From: Diphasiastrum complanatum
Taxonomy: Eukaryota; Streptophyta; Lycopodiopsida; Lycopodiales; Lycopodiaceae
DNA length: 64,000 bases
Direction of reading: 5' to 3'
NCBI GenBank assembly: GCA_029204225.1
Contig: CM055104.1
Coordinates: 47,934,451 to 47,998,450, forward strand
The first letter of the stretch is position 1, and each line of letters begins with the position of its first letter. The translations under genes and the position numbers were made by a program. The notes below the pieces were generated by a model. The model ran no database searches. It was not told the DNA's origin and was given only the letters and a program-made list of their open reading frames with translations. Below, piece after piece: positions 33,146-45,532 of this stretch.

Positions 33146-36100
33146 GCGATATCTACGTTCTATAGTCTGTTTCAGATTTGTCTTGGTTTCTTACAGAATG
33201 TAGATGATTGCTAATCCAATAAAAAAAAAAGAATAAGATTGAATCTACTCCTAGTGAAATCACCAAATCCACAAAACATCTAACTAAGAACTGCAAGATC
33301 CTACAGAGTGCTTATAAAAAATATCACTCAACATTAATAATAAACATTTAATTAGGAGGCCATCCTTTAACTTACTCATTATTAAGAGCCTCTTTATTAA
33401 AAATACATCTCAAGTTTGAGAGGGCCCAAATTGCTAGCTCCGGCATGGTTTTCAATCTTTTGGGAATTACCATGGGGCTCACAAAATGTACAACTTAACC
33501 TAGCACTGCAATATTTTTCCAACTTCATTCATAATGATATCAGTAATTGAAGCCTTATTGATATGAAATGGATTACCAACTTTTTCATTCACATGCCCCC
33601 TGAACCAATGTAATGTCCAATATTTTTCCAACTTCATTCATAATGATATCAGTAATTGAAGCCTTAATCTTTTTCATTTTGTTATTGTTTAACATTGATT
33701 TCATATATTTAGAACTTAAAATAGAACCTAATGAGTTTCCAATGGAAATCTCATCGGCCAAATGGTCTTCAACAATAAATGTAGATCTACATGGCAAATA
33801 TCATGTTCATAGAAAAGTCAGTAGATATTTGGACACTCATTGTATTGACTGCGACACAATAAACAAATTCACAAAAGTGAAAATAAATAAATAATAGAAC
33901 TAGTGATTGCATTGAATCAAAAAGTTCAAACAATATTAAACCAAATAAGCTATAACTTACTTGGATGCATAGATTCTTCTTTTTGGATAAGCCCGTATAG
34001 ATTATCAATTGAGTTACTAAATGAAAATCAGGATGTTGCAATGAATATGGACCAATAGGATACAATATTCCTAATGACTATAAATTTACATGCTTTAGCT
34101 TTTCCTCCCTGTAACAGGTCATATCAGAAGTTGATAATTTGGATTCTTTTGAATTTCTTGTCTTAAGCGGAGCATATTCTGGTGAAATGTCCACATGAAG
34201 ATGATAAAGCTTAGTTATCAGTACAGAAGTATAGTAGCAAACAACACAATGACAATAACAGAGCTAAAGATGGTGCTAATGACCTTGGAGATAGAGATGA
34301 CGATAGCTTTATTTCTGAAATGTCACTCCTAATTTGAATTTTTGAGTGTTCTCAACTATTGTTTATCTGTAAAATACTCAAGGGTCAACATAACCCAAGG
34401 TAATAATAGTTCAAGGTCAAAATTCTAGGATCGATATTCTATTAAAATAATAAGCCCAGTTTATTTTCAATCATTTCCAATTGATATGATGCTTTACTAT
34501 AAAAAAACTTAAACTTTCAGTACACGATACAATGATGAGTGCCACATCAACAACATTTGAGTCAATGAGTTGAGACATATGTCCCGTAACAGGGACCGGT
34601 TTTCCATGCAATGGTACCCCCCAAAAATTAATGATTATTATATGTGTTGTGTTTTTCTTTCAGTTAAGTAATACAACTTCAACGGTGTTTGTTATTTGCT
34701 TCAACTCTCGTGATTCTGATGGATGGATAGCTTGTTAGATTGGCAGTTTAAAATTGTAGGATCATTCATTTATAGGGTATTGGAGTGAGGTTGGCTGCGG
34801 TTTTGCAGCTATCAAAAGCCAAAATTTTGGAGAATTCAAAAAATCGATAAAGTTGATGGCAAAGCTATCATTTTTTTTTTTCAGTTTCTTGATTAGTTCA
34901 AAGTTATGAATTATCAAATTGGATACAAAAGGACTCTGTATTCAATTAATTGATAGGACAAAGGTTTATACTACTTTAAGTGACGTTAAAATGAGTGTTT
35001 TTTCAAGTCTTAAATGGAGTAAACCATAAAATTAGATTAAAATCTAATTTTATTATTTTGTGGAAAGGAAGACGACAACTATATGTGCATTGCGTGGAGA
35101 AGATGGAATCAGACCTTGGAAATCAAGGAAGAAAGGTGCAAGTTTTTTAGTCATCTCCAAGTTTGAGTTCAAATGAATGATGGATATGAATTTTTATCGT
35201 TATAAAGATTTGGATGAGCTCAATGGAGTAGAAAAGACTTGGTTGTACACTCATTCTTCATTCTTTCAAATTCATGTTTGAATGACTTCACGTTATCTTA
35301 TGATTGCTTCATGTGGATGACACTGTTTTCACTATACATAGTGAAATGGCATTTGATAGGATTGTGTTTGGTCTTAGTCAAAGCTTTGGGATGAAGAATT
35401 AAATTTGTATACATGTTCTGTCAAAGCTAAGGATGTGGAAACATTAGAATATTATCTTTACTTTTGGTGTTCAAAATTCTAGTGTGAGGCATTGGTGCTT
35501 GGAAAGGGAAGTTTTGTGGCAAAACTTGGCAATTAGAGTTCTTGGCATGGATCTTGGAGGATAAAAAATGCATTTAACATATGTTTTAGGTTATTTAGTA
35601 TTTTGAAGATCATTGTAATGCATTGTTGATGTGCATCTCACTAATTTCATGGTAACAAATTGTTTTGCCAATCTTGACACATCTGGGTTTGCTTCGTTGT
35701 GTATGAAACTATTTTACAATGTGTCCATAACAAGTAAAAACAAATAATTTGACATGCCCTACAATAGGATTCTCAATAAAGAAGACAAGTTGGTTTTCTC
35801 ATCTACTTCCAAACCCTATTTTCTAGATCCATACTATTTTCTAAAAAAAGTAGTTTCTCCTTTAGTTTGATCCCATGGGAGGAATAACTTTTTCCAAGCT
35901 ATAATACAAGCTTAAAATGAAACCCTAATCATTAATTAAACGTTAAGCCTAGTCAAGCCACAAATGAGACTTATTTTTTCCTCTCTTTTGCTCTTCTTCC
36001 ATAAAGAATGCAACAATTACAAAATCCAAAAACCATAAAATCCGATAAACATCAACATCCAAATAACACGAGCCTTGTACTACAACAAATAACCAATGAA

Positions 36101-37164
36101 TTTTTTGGTAAGTAAGTCAATTTTCTATTGAAGTTTTGGAGAAAATTGTGCATAAGAGACAAATCTTAATATTTTAAGGTGTTTGAAAAATGACTTTGTA
36201 CTTGACAATGTCTCCTTTGACATCATATTATTGAAACTTGGTACACCAATGAGACTTAACATAGGTCATTCTTGCTATTGCCTTTGTCTAAAACTTTTTA
36301 AAAAATCTAAAATTTGGTATCATGGATTGTGTAGGCTATATAAGAGTCCAATTCTTATGTTTAAATGCCCACAACATGATCAACCTCAAGTTGACTCTAA
36401 GATTAGTGATAGGCCAATGGAAGTGCGAAAGCCTAATGGCTTCCATGTACATAATTTAGAAATTAGATCTAAAATTCATATAGAAGCCATAAGAATATCC
36501 TTCATTGTTTTGGTAGGTCTTTAAAATTATGACTTTATAGATAATTTTGATTTTGAAATTTTAGATTTGCATCATTTTTTGATTTTGTTTTAGGTGGTAT
36601 TCATAGTTTGCAATCTCAGAAAGAGCTTGTAGACAGATATTTTCATATACTTGTCTTTTGTAGTGTTAGTGTGATCACTTGCTGGTCTAGCAGTGGAAGA
36701 AAGGAAGCTTCTTGTCTAAAATCACAATATTTACTAAGATTACAAAATGAAAATGGTGGTCATTTAAAAAACAACATTTTTTCTAGAAGCAATATGTCAG
36801 ATGTTCAAAACTAGGAGAAATAAAGCAATTAAAGTTTGGAACGCTTTGTGTGTATGCATTTATGCATATGGAATGGGTTTGTTCTTTGACACAAAGGATC
36901 ATATGCATAGCTTGACCAAAAATGATTATTACTTTCAATTGTCTTTTCAAAGTGGCTAGATTTCTTTTTTCTTAGTCAGATTTTGATCACCCGTGTAAGG
37001 ACAATGTGGGTCCTTCCCTCACTAAGGCATCTTGGCTGGACAAATCCCTAGTCAAAACTTGCCCAAACAGATCATCACCCAGTTCTCATATGTAGAGGTC
37101 AAGCTTGAAAGCAATGTCATGATGCATGTTGATCACCTATGACTACTCAGACAGTGGCCATTTG
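33146..37164. other. Intergenic, about 4 kb, no recognised gene
   Basis: AT-rich DNA. Open frames at 33585-33797 and 33787-34065 (minus) and at 36183-36524 (plus) have no motif I recognise, though the first has a fairly protein-like residue mix (EDHLADEISIGNSLGSI). The perfect 49-bp direct repeat listed separately lies inside that frame's region. Confidence 0.5.
33509..33666. repeat. Perfect 49-bp direct repeat
   Basis: CAATATTTTTCCAACTTCAT through GAAGCCTTA occurs identically at 33509-33557 and 33618-33666 (offset 109 bp). Perfect identity in otherwise decayed DNA indicates a recent local duplication. Confidence 0.9.
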
Positions 37165-37560
37165 TTATAAAAGATTTTGAATTGAATCACCATTTGACAT
37201 CTTCAAAGTGAAGAATTTTTTTCGTAGGTATAACTTAGAAGTTACATACTTCACATCATATAGTGAACTCAGGATGTCCCATACTTGTTTTGAAGTTTGA
37301 GCTTCAGCTATGTGGCCAATCTGAGTGTCTGATATATTGAGAATAATAAGCACGAAAGCTTTATCATCCTTCGACTTCCAATTTGAGTCGCCTGTGTCAT
37401 CTTCAGGCTTCTCTTCTATACCTGTGACAACATCCCACAACTCATTGGTGATTAGCAAGGTCTTCATCTTAAATTTTCACAAGTTACTATAGTAATTGGA
37501 TCCATTAAGCTTGTCTGTGATAAGACTGACTTTATTATGAAAATCCATCTGGAACTTTAG
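37165..37560 (-). pseudogene. Copia gag N-terminal fragment
   Basis: Begins about 200 bp inside the PBS, as expected for Copia gag. The conserved start KLNGSNYYSNL is followed by a stop where Trp is normally found. The frame then continues with KTLLITNELWDVVTG, KAFVLIILNISDTQIGHIAE, SKQVWDILSSLYD and LYLRKKFFTLKMSNGDS. It is cut off after about 130 codons, before any zinc knuckle, protease or pol. In family terms it is the capsid part. Confidence 0.85.
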
Positions 37561-37766
37561 TCTGTCGATGATGTTAAGAGAGAGATACCGTGCTGCGTTA
37601 CATTTGGAAATCAACTCTCTGATACTAAAATTTGACACCACAAATTGAAGAATATGATACTGTAAAAAGTATCAAACGATATTGATTTGATATCGCAAGT
37701 ATTAGAGCCCTGGTATAACATATTGCTCTAATATCATGAAGGTATGCTTTGATATTATATATTAGA

Positions 37767-37778
37767 GCTCTGATATCA
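37767..37778 (-). other. Primer-binding site (initiator tRNA-Met type, one change)
   Basis: GCTCTGATATCA on the plus strand reads TGATATCAGAGC on the minus strand (standard form TGGTATCAGAGC). It abuts the LTR at 37779 directly. Confidence 0.8.
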
Positions 37779-38506
37779 TGTTGGAAAGAGGTGATAATGC
37801 AATAACACTAAGTCGATTGTGAACGACTTATCGAGCGCAACAAAATGAGCCTACTTTCATATGCATGACTACGCCTATCAATTTTGAAAAAAACATAATG
37901 ACAAGAGTCACGTTCAATCTTTTAGCAACTAACTTTAAAATCATCAGAGCTAAAGTGATTACATATCCAAACAAATGAAGAATTGAATTATCAGACGAAA
38001 GCAATATGAGATCACAGAGATTTTGACATGATATTGAATGCAATAAAGGATAGATGCACAAGACAAATTGCAGATAGAAACTACATACTCTAAGCTGTCT
38101 CTGAAAACTCTATTTGATTTGCACTTCCACTGATAAGCAATTAGCACTAGCAAAACTCTAAAAGAACTGAGCTAAAATGCTCAAGAGAGTTCAAGCTTGA
38201 AAGCTTGAGAGAGTCGCTACGTTATTCAAACTAATAAAAGTATGATCAGCTATTTATACTAAGCAAATGCGGCTAGTCTACTAGGACACTTGATTAGGTT
38301 GTAAGTCATAATGGTCAGTTGGCCATAGTGAGCCGACATCCGTCCAGTTAGTACTTTATGGAGATTCACTTGTGGAATCCACCTATGAGCGATTTTTGTG
38401 TACTTCTGTAGACTTTGTAGAAACATGCATAAAACTACAGAGTTGGGTAATAAGTAAATGAAGATTAAAAGATCGATTAGTCGATAATCAGGAAAATAAT
38501 CCAACA
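37779..38506 (-). repeat. Complete 5' LTR of a Copia element, 728 bp
   Basis: Runs from TGTTGGAAAGAGG to ...AATAATCCAACA, with matching TGTTGGA/TCCAACA ends, beside the PBS. Its start on the minus strand matches the LTR fragment at 29848-30002. No second LTR for this copy was found, so only the 5' end of the element (LTR, PBS, gag start) is present. Confidence 0.88.
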
Positions 38507-39188
38507 AATAAGACGATCGTAAACGGGAGTTTTATGGGCTCTTATGTTCAACACCACCATCATTGTCATGTAAGGAGATTTTTACAATCAGAGTAAAACC
38601 TGTGAATAAGGCTATTATAAGAGGGCGTTTTATGGGCTCTTACGTAGGAGGGCATTTTATGGAATCTCATGTAGCAGCACCATCACTGTCACACAATGAG
38701 GTTTTTATGGTTACACTTAGTATGACCAAAATGCCCATTTTTATAGGGTCTGCTGACGATGAGTACCACCTCACTACTTGTAAGTAGTCCTTATATGAGA
38801 AATTACGAACAAAATAAGACCTGCAAATAAAACTACCATAAGAAGACATTTTACGGGCTCTTATGCAAGAGGGCATTTTATGGACTCTTATGAGCATTTT
38901 ACGAGCTCTTACATAAGAGGGCGTCTTATGGGCTCTTATGTAGCACCACCATCATTAGTAAGCAAGGAGATTTTTATGGGGTACTTACATTGAGTACTGC
39001 TACATTGTCCATTTTTATGGGGTCTGACACTCAATACCACCACATTGCCCATAAGGAGTCCTTCTATGAGACATTATAAATAGAGTAATACCTTCAAATA
39101 AGACTATCGTAAGAGAGCGTTTCTCATTACCACCATCACTGCCACATAAATAGGTTTTTATGGGGTCTACGCTCAGTACCACCATGAT
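38507..39188. repeat. Degenerate tandem array (TTTTATGGGCTCTTATG family)
   Basis: About 680 bp built from recurring phrases: TTTTATGGGCTCTTATG (about seven variants, 38529-38940), CACCACCATCA.TG.CA, GATTTTTATGGGGT and AATAAGACTATC.TAAGAG. The full unit appears to be roughly 200-300 bp with nested sub-repeats. It lies exactly between a Copia LTR edge (38506) and the start of the next LTR-like segment (39189). Confidence 0.75.
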
Positions 39189-39410
39189 TGCCATGTAAGA
39201 TCCAAGCAAATAGCCATTACAATGGAAGTAAAGCTAGAAGCAAGAAAAGTACAAAGCATTCAAGATAGCAGATCCAAAGAAATCTATAAACAAGGAGCCT
39301 TATCCAAGCAATGGAAATCCCAAGGCTCACATTCACAAGAGGAAGCTAGGAGCTCTTACTTGCAAATGAGCCAAGAGAACCTTAGAGTGATGTCTCTTCC
39401 CTACTTCTAG
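39189..39410 (-). repeat. Left LTR-like segment of the gag-only element
   Basis: TGCCATGTAAGATCCAAGCA and the following ~220 bp resemble 45533-45777, with an internal gap of about 90 bp relative to the right copy. Confidence 0.7.
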
Positions 39411-39580
39411 ACAATGCTCTAACTTTACTAAACATATCTATCCTGAGGGATATTTAGCCCTTTTTAAGTGTATTTTAGTCTACATTGGACCCTTATTGGT
39501 CTATTATCCTTATTAATTACTTTGGATGGTTTTTGTCCTAAAAAATAAAGACTATTGTTTGATGAACTTGAGTACTCCAT

Positions 39581-40770
39581 TTAAGTAGTCATGAAGAAGA
39601 TGTCATGTCCAACAATTTGCTCCATAGTTGTAGTTCCAAGGCTGTTTGAATTGAACCCATATGATAGCTTTAGTCTACAACTTGCTTTTCCGTTAAAGAG
39701 AAAAGATGACTGAAGAAGAGATGGATGAAACACCATATTGCTTTTGGACAACCAAATCGCAAAATCCTCTTTTTCTACTTCTTTGACATCATACCAATTC
39801 GGATGCATACCCGATTCCCTTGGATTCTTGTTTTTGTCTTGCATCTAGCTCTTTTGTCAAAGCTATCAATCCATGTTGTTTGACCAACTTGATAAAGAGA
39901 ATTACAATTCTTCCATAAACAATGGTAGTCATGAATTGCTTTTCAAATATAAATACTTTATATAAAGTAGTCCTCATTAAGAATGATGCTTGGTCGTATG
40001 AGGATGAGACATATTGTTGGCCGAAGTATAATTCTTCAAATATGGACAAATTTTCATTCAAATTTCGCCAACACAAATGAACTCCCTTGAAAAGTGTTAT
40101 TGGGATATTCCCATTAGAGTTGAATTTTGATTTTGCCAGTTTGAAATGACATTTACTTTTAGAGATTTGAAAACCATAGATGGCCATGAATATGCTTGAA
40201 CACATTGGTTGAAGAGAACATATATGTATTCCAATATTGAAGCAAGGAACTAACAATTCTGCAATTCTGATTCTCCTACCATATGAAATCATTGTTGACA
40301 TTACTCAATTGGATATTGATCAGGTTAGAATCCATTGCGCAATGCAAACTTCTCCAAAGAAACCGATACAAACTGATGTCATATTTTTATTTCAGCTTTT
40401 TATAGAGTGTTGGTAAACTGAGAGAATATTTCCAATCATTATTCACGTCCATGTATTTTGAATATACACATGAATTAGATATTGGCTGTTGAGTTCTAGA
40501 GAACCCACAAGAATAGGGTTCTCCAATATAAGCCTCTTGTAAAATGGATCCACGAGGCATCAAACAATAATCCAAACTATTGATATGAGTAGGATTACCA
40601 TGGAATAATGAGTTCTCTTCATTTCTAACAATATCCATATTGAATACATCATAAACCATTAGATCATTGCCAAAAATTAAAATAATCTCGAAAGCTTCCA
40701 AATCGAATTGAAATGGTTCACAGATCGGATCCTTAAAATAGCCACCTAATTCCATGTGAAAAATTGGCAA
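39581..40770 (-). pseudogene. Unidentified minus-strand frames inside the gag-only element
   Basis: Three successive open frames (127, 170 and 87 codons; 40770-40387, 40301-39789 and 39844-39581) lie in the 3' half of the element. Their residue mix is protein-like (for example MQDKNKNPRESGMHPNWYDV and SFLFNGKASCRLKLSYGFN), and the last ends about 170 bp from the left LTR-like segment. I do not recognise a domain. They may be an element-specific protein or an acquired sequence. Confidence 0.35.
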
Positions 40771-42059
40771 AATCTAGCTTGAATATTTTACAAGTTCTTG
40801 TAAGTATGAAAATCTCACACATGTGGAGCATGTTGCCATGTGTGGAAAATAGTCAACTATCATGTTAGATCTATGTTGAGTTAGGGGTACTTGAAATTTT
40901 GTAGACATCTATCCACATGTTAGTAGGAGATAGGGCCAATATTGACTTTAGAGCAAAATGGGCAAGTACACATGTAAAGTCATGACTAGGCCTAAAGCAG
41001 GATTTGATGTGGCTCGAGATAGGTTAGGCTTGTTAAATTTTTCATGATGAGCTTGGATGTGTGACACTTCCCTATGTGTTAGCATGAGAGCTAGTGACCA
41101 ATCAAAAAGCTAGAAATCTACCAAATTGGTCCAATCAAGTTTGAGGGCTCATAAGTCACTCAACCAATCATATTTAGAGGGGGACCAATCACGATTCACT
41201 CCCCTTCACCCTAGATTGCTACTTATATGTGAGTTAGATCAATTCTATGTGAGTGTTTTGGAGTTAATGAGAGTTTCTACATTTTGAGCATTTTTTGGCT
41301 TTCTCTCTCTACCCAAAAGCAAGGCTATTTAAGTAAAGGCTATTTTGTACTTAGTTTTTTCCATCTCAAGTCTCCACATGTGTGAATGTACTTTGGAGAG
41401 TGATATATGCATGTTTCATTGTGCACTTGCCTTAGATTTGTGAGACATAAGATCTTCGACTTCAATCTATGCTTGATCTATTGTGCAATCACCCACATCT
41501 TAGGAGATCAAACACACTTTTGAGCTATCTCACATGTGTGAAATTCAACATTCCAATCCATGGAATATCGGTGCCATAAAGTCCTCGTAGTGAAAGTTAG
41601 GTGAATGTCTTGATCGACTCTCTTTGAGCATAGCACTATTCTCGATTTGACGACCCATAGTTGCTTGTCCACTGATCAAATTAAGACATTGATGTAAGTT
41701 TTGTCCTAAACTAAGATGGTTGAAATGAGACTCAAAAAGATGTTCAATAAGAAGTTGGACCTTATCTAGAACGTCAGGTTGCTCCAACTGCCAATGATAA
41801 TCAATCGATTCTTGGATTTTCTCTTGATCAAGAGTTAACTCGTCCGATTAAAATTTGCTCTTCCAACTGACCATCATGTGCTTTGGCAATATCATTCCTT
41901 TGATTAAATTTTCATCTTAAAATAAACCCTGATCCTCATTGTCTTGATTAAGACTTTTGCTATATGTGAATGCTCTTTGATTTGAGTTCAAATTTTCTCC
42001 ATCTGTCCTTGCATCATAATATAATTCATAACTTTCGTCTGAATCTTGATCTTCACCAT
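40771..42059. other. Internal region of the gag-only element, little coding signal
   Basis: Only an 80-codon minus frame (41787-41545) with protein-like composition stands out. No motif recognised. Confidence 0.4.
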
Positions 42060-42299
42060 CTATTGTCGCGTCTTATTTGAATCTTGAATAAGACTCTTTG
42101 TGTTTGCAACTGTTTTTGGATCTAGAACTTGACTTCCATCATTGCTTTGCTCATCTGCTTCGTCCTTGTCGCTTTGCTCATTAGACTCATTGCTGAAATT
42201 GTCTTCATCCTCAGAATCGTCTTTTTCTTGCACCTTTTTTGGTTGTCGATCCACTGATGCTTTGTTGTGAACGATCAAGTTTTGTATCCGCACATTCAT
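42060..42299 (-). pseudogene. Acidic low-complexity frame
   Basis: 79 codons rich in Asp, Glu, Ser and Asn (EKDDSEDEDNFSNESNEQSD). It lies on the same strand between gag-like frames and the downstream frames, as acidic linkers of Gag proteins often do. No domain is identifiable. Confidence 0.35.
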
Positions 42300-42544
42300 T
42301 TATTCAAACCATTCAAACTGTTCTTCTTTTCTTTTAGCTTCTAGTTTAAGCCTTTGTTCTCATTGCTCGTACTAATACATAATCCATTTTTTTCCCTTAA
42401 TCAAAATCCAGACTGTAGAGAAGTACTTTGCAGATAATTTTCTACAATGCTCCGACATTGAGCTTGTAAGCCATATATATATATGTATATATATATAGCA
42501 TTTTATAAGATATACTTCCCCATAGTCAACATTGGAACCATCAG

Positions 42545-43433
42545 CTAAAATTCTTGATTGTACTCAACAACTACAATTATTCGATTCGAAGAACACCATT
42601 GGATGAAGTCGGATCGATTGAAAAGTTGTGTACAGACTGCTTCAAAAGCATTCCAATTCAAAATAAGAAAGTCTTGAACATTGTTCCACCAAGATTGAAC
42701 ACGTCCTTCGAAACCCAATGAAGCAAAGAGGAACATGCCATTGTCACAAATTCTAGTAGAATAATAGAAGTTATAGTCCAGATCTTCTAACCAATTCTCC
42801 ACATTAAAGGAATAAATACCAAATGAAGGACTAATGTAGTACAGTTGTTGATTGATAAAAGTATGGTTTCGTTTTGTAGAGATTTTTCACCAGTCTTTAT
42901 TAGCTTGGTCTGTAGATAAATGTTCCATTACAAGTGCAGAATTCATCAAATCGTGTATATTCCATAAATGTAATTAGGAATAAGGGGCCTGAGAACATTT
43001 CTGATAGTGGACTGAAGACATTTCACATAGAAGTTCAAGCATATCTTATAATCAAGTTTTGTCTTTGGAATCAACTCCAAACATTACTTGTTGAATTGTT
43101 GCACAGATTCAGTATGTGTAAGAGACAAAATCGATTGTCTATAAAATTTTATAACATTGTCAACACATGCAATTTTTATTCATTCCAAATCTTGGTGACT
43201 AAATATTTTTTAGTGTCCTTGGACTTGTTTTTGAAAACACAATGAGGCAAAATGAATTTTATCCTCTTCAAAATAATGGTGAGACAAAAGTGGACCTCTA
43301 ATGTAGTCAACCAATCTTCAATACTGATTGAATTTGGTTGTCCATCAAAAGCAAAGTCATAAAGTACAATTTCAGATGGTATTTCATCATTGCATAGAAG
43401 TTGAACATTTTTACTATAACAGTAGTCCATCAT
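42545..43433 (-). pseudogene. Two gag-like fragments (Retrotrans_gag type)
   Basis: 43433-43176 contains YDFAFDGQPNSISIEDWLTT, resembling the F-x-G...W-L start of Retrotrans_gag. 42802-42545 contains MENWLEDLDYNFYYS, LFASLGFEGRVQSWWNN and WNAFEAVCTQLFN, which follows the W-L..E..F / L-G-A-W-W / W-F-L-F pattern of the same domain. The two pieces may be one gag split by decay, or a duplicated gag. The assignment rests on motif spacing only. Confidence 0.5.
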
Positions 43434-43959
43434 TAATGACTAATGAAGACTTTTGGACTATGAAATCACCTACTGGAATTTATGCAGAATGATATTTTCT
43501 AGGCTTGTAAAACGCTCTTCTCCACCCACTTAAATTTTGAGTCCTCAAAGAATAAAGTGGTTGTGAATAAAAAATGTAACTAATTTTGCTTTTTACAACA
43601 TTCAAATCCGATCTCAAATGGAAAAGATATGAAGCTTCAAAAAATGATAAGAAAAGAATGACAAGAGCGATAACTTAAAGAAAAAAGGTATATAATAAAT
43701 AAAGTGAAAAGTAATAATTTCAAAATTTTGATAAATTCTCAATGTCAGGCTCATTGTTTTGATCACTTTTTGTTTTTACAACATTCAATCCTGAGATCAA
43801 ATGTAAAAGTTATAAAACTTTAAAAATTGATAAGAGAAACAAAAATATAAAGAAATTACACATAGGATCCTAATACTTTTTTGTTAAACAAAACGGGAAA
43901 TACGACGGCAAATACAACGGAAAATGCCTGGAGATAGCCTATGCACATGGATTTATGCT

Positions 43960-44400
43960 TGTGTGTAGGAAGGAGTATAGCTCCCCGGTCCCCGTACTAC
44001 TTAGGACAATAGTCTTGGCAACGCGCGTCTCCCTGCCGGTGCCCAGCGAACGCTATGCCCGTGGAAAATATTTTGCAGGCACTGGCGCCGACCTCCTGCC
44101 TATCGAGTGACTTAGTGCCAACTTGTCCCATGGACCCCCGACGCCCAAAGAGTCATGGCGCCCAAAGTGCCAACTTGCCCATGGACCCCTGATGCCCAAA
44201 GAGTCATGGCACCCAAAGTCCCGGGCACCGTCCCCCACTCCCAGGCACATGCACACATGAGAGGTATTGGGCCAATTTGCTTTAATATGATATGGGAGAT
44301 ATGTCACTCAGCCACGTGGCACTCTGGGTCTCGGGCACCGAGCAGCGATGCCCAAGAGCCAGGCATTGGGATGCACAGGTTTTAAAGCCCGTGCGTAAAG
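43960..44400. other. GC-rich island in the element leader
   Basis: An abrupt GC-rich stretch (CGTCTCCCTGCCGGTGCCCA and similar) inside very AT-rich DNA. It includes a 52-bp direct duplication at 44114-44165 and 44166-44218 (AGTGCCAACTTG...GCCCAAAGAGTCATGGC). No conserved protein is encoded. It could be a captured foreign fragment or part of the element's leader. Confidence 0.6.
44114..44218. repeat. 52-bp tandem duplication
   Basis: Two adjacent units share CCCATGGACCCC and GCCCAAAGAGTCATGGC, differing by a 1-bp gap and a few substitutions. Confidence 0.85.
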
Positions 44401-44455
44401 TACCTTGAAGCCTGGAAAAAATGATAGAATATAGACTGAAAATAAGGCGTAGATA

Positions 44456-44980
44456 GAAAATAATAAAATACCACAAATAGTACGTAATTTTTTTTAGAAA
44501 TAGCAAAATGTGTAAAATCTTACAAAAAATAGTACGGGCGAGTAACACTAAAATGAAAAGTGCAAAAATTCCAAAAATGGTAGGCGAGTAATATACTTAC
44601 TAAAAATAAGAGGACAAATAATAGGCGAGTATAAACTTACTTAAAATAAAAAGTGAAAACTTTTGGAAGGTGAGTTAAAACTTAATGAAAATAGCAAGGT
44701 GAATAATGGGTGAGTTTAAAAATTACAAAAAATAAAATGTGCAAAATTTTGGAGGGTGAGTTGAAAATTACAAAAAATAGCAATGCAAATAATGGGCGAG
44801 TCAAAAACTTATTAAAAATAAAAAGTATGAAATTTTGGAGAGCAAATAAAAAAACTTAATAATAATAGCAAGGCGAATAATTGGCGAGTAAAAAAACTTA
44901 CAAAATTAAAAAAAAGTAAAATTTTCCAAGATTGGAGGGTTTGCGAAATAAACTAAAAATAGTAAGGGCGAATAATAGCG
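44456..44980. repeat. Tandem array with ~43-bp period (GGCGAGT motif)
   Basis: The marker G-G-C/T-G-A-G-T recurs at about 44536, 44583, 44624, 44669, 44709, 44755, 44795 and 44883, with weaker variants at 44837 and 44966. Spacing alternates near 46 and 40 bp, suggesting an ~86-bp higher-order unit. Between markers lie A-rich stretches such as AAAAACTTACTAAAAATAAA. It sits about 550 bp from the PBS, in the element leader. Confidence 0.8.
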
Positions 44981-45515
44981 ATAGATCCAAATATGTGGCA
45001 AGTAATGAGAAAGTAATTTTTTTTTTTCCGAAAATTTCAGAATGAAGACACTTGAAAAACAAATTACAAAGACTCCCAAATTTTCTCTCCAAAAACAAGA
45101 AATGAACCTACTCTACAAGAGTTTCCATAACTTTGCCAAATCTTAACCAAATTGGATGAAAATTGGTGCAAATTAAAGTTAAGATAGAGATCTACAAATA
45201 TGTACAATTACAATTAGAAATTTTGGCCAAAAATGAAAAAAAAAAAAGATGGTAAAAACTAGACCTAAAAGTATAAAGAAATCACAAAAATAGCCATAAT
45301 TTGGTCATTTATAGCTTCAAATCAAAAAAATTTAGTACCTCCATAAAGTAAGAGGAAGACCTACTGATCTAAAGTAAGAACTTATAAAAAAACAAAGATT
45401 AATGTGTCTAAAATTTAATCAAAACATTCTAAAAATGGAAAAACCAAAAAACTAGTAAAAGAACTCTACCAAATCTAAAGAAAAACCACCAAATATGATG
45501 GGAAACGGATCTATG

Positions 45516-45527
45516 GCTCTGATACCA
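45516..45527 (-). other. Primer-binding site (initiator tRNA-Met type)
   Basis: GCTCTGATACCA on the plus strand (TGGTATCAGAGC on the minus), 5 bp from the LTR-like segment starting at 45533. Confidence 0.8.
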
Positions 45528-45532
45528 AGAAA

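Noticed and set aside
33585-34065. Minus-strand frames considered as exons of a host gene
   Set aside because: No family recognised, and the first overlaps the recent 49-bp duplication; kept as intergenic.
44053-44385. Open frames on both strands of the GC-rich island
   Set aside because: High GC and the 52-bp duplication lower stop frequency; the peptides show only the duplicated repeat.
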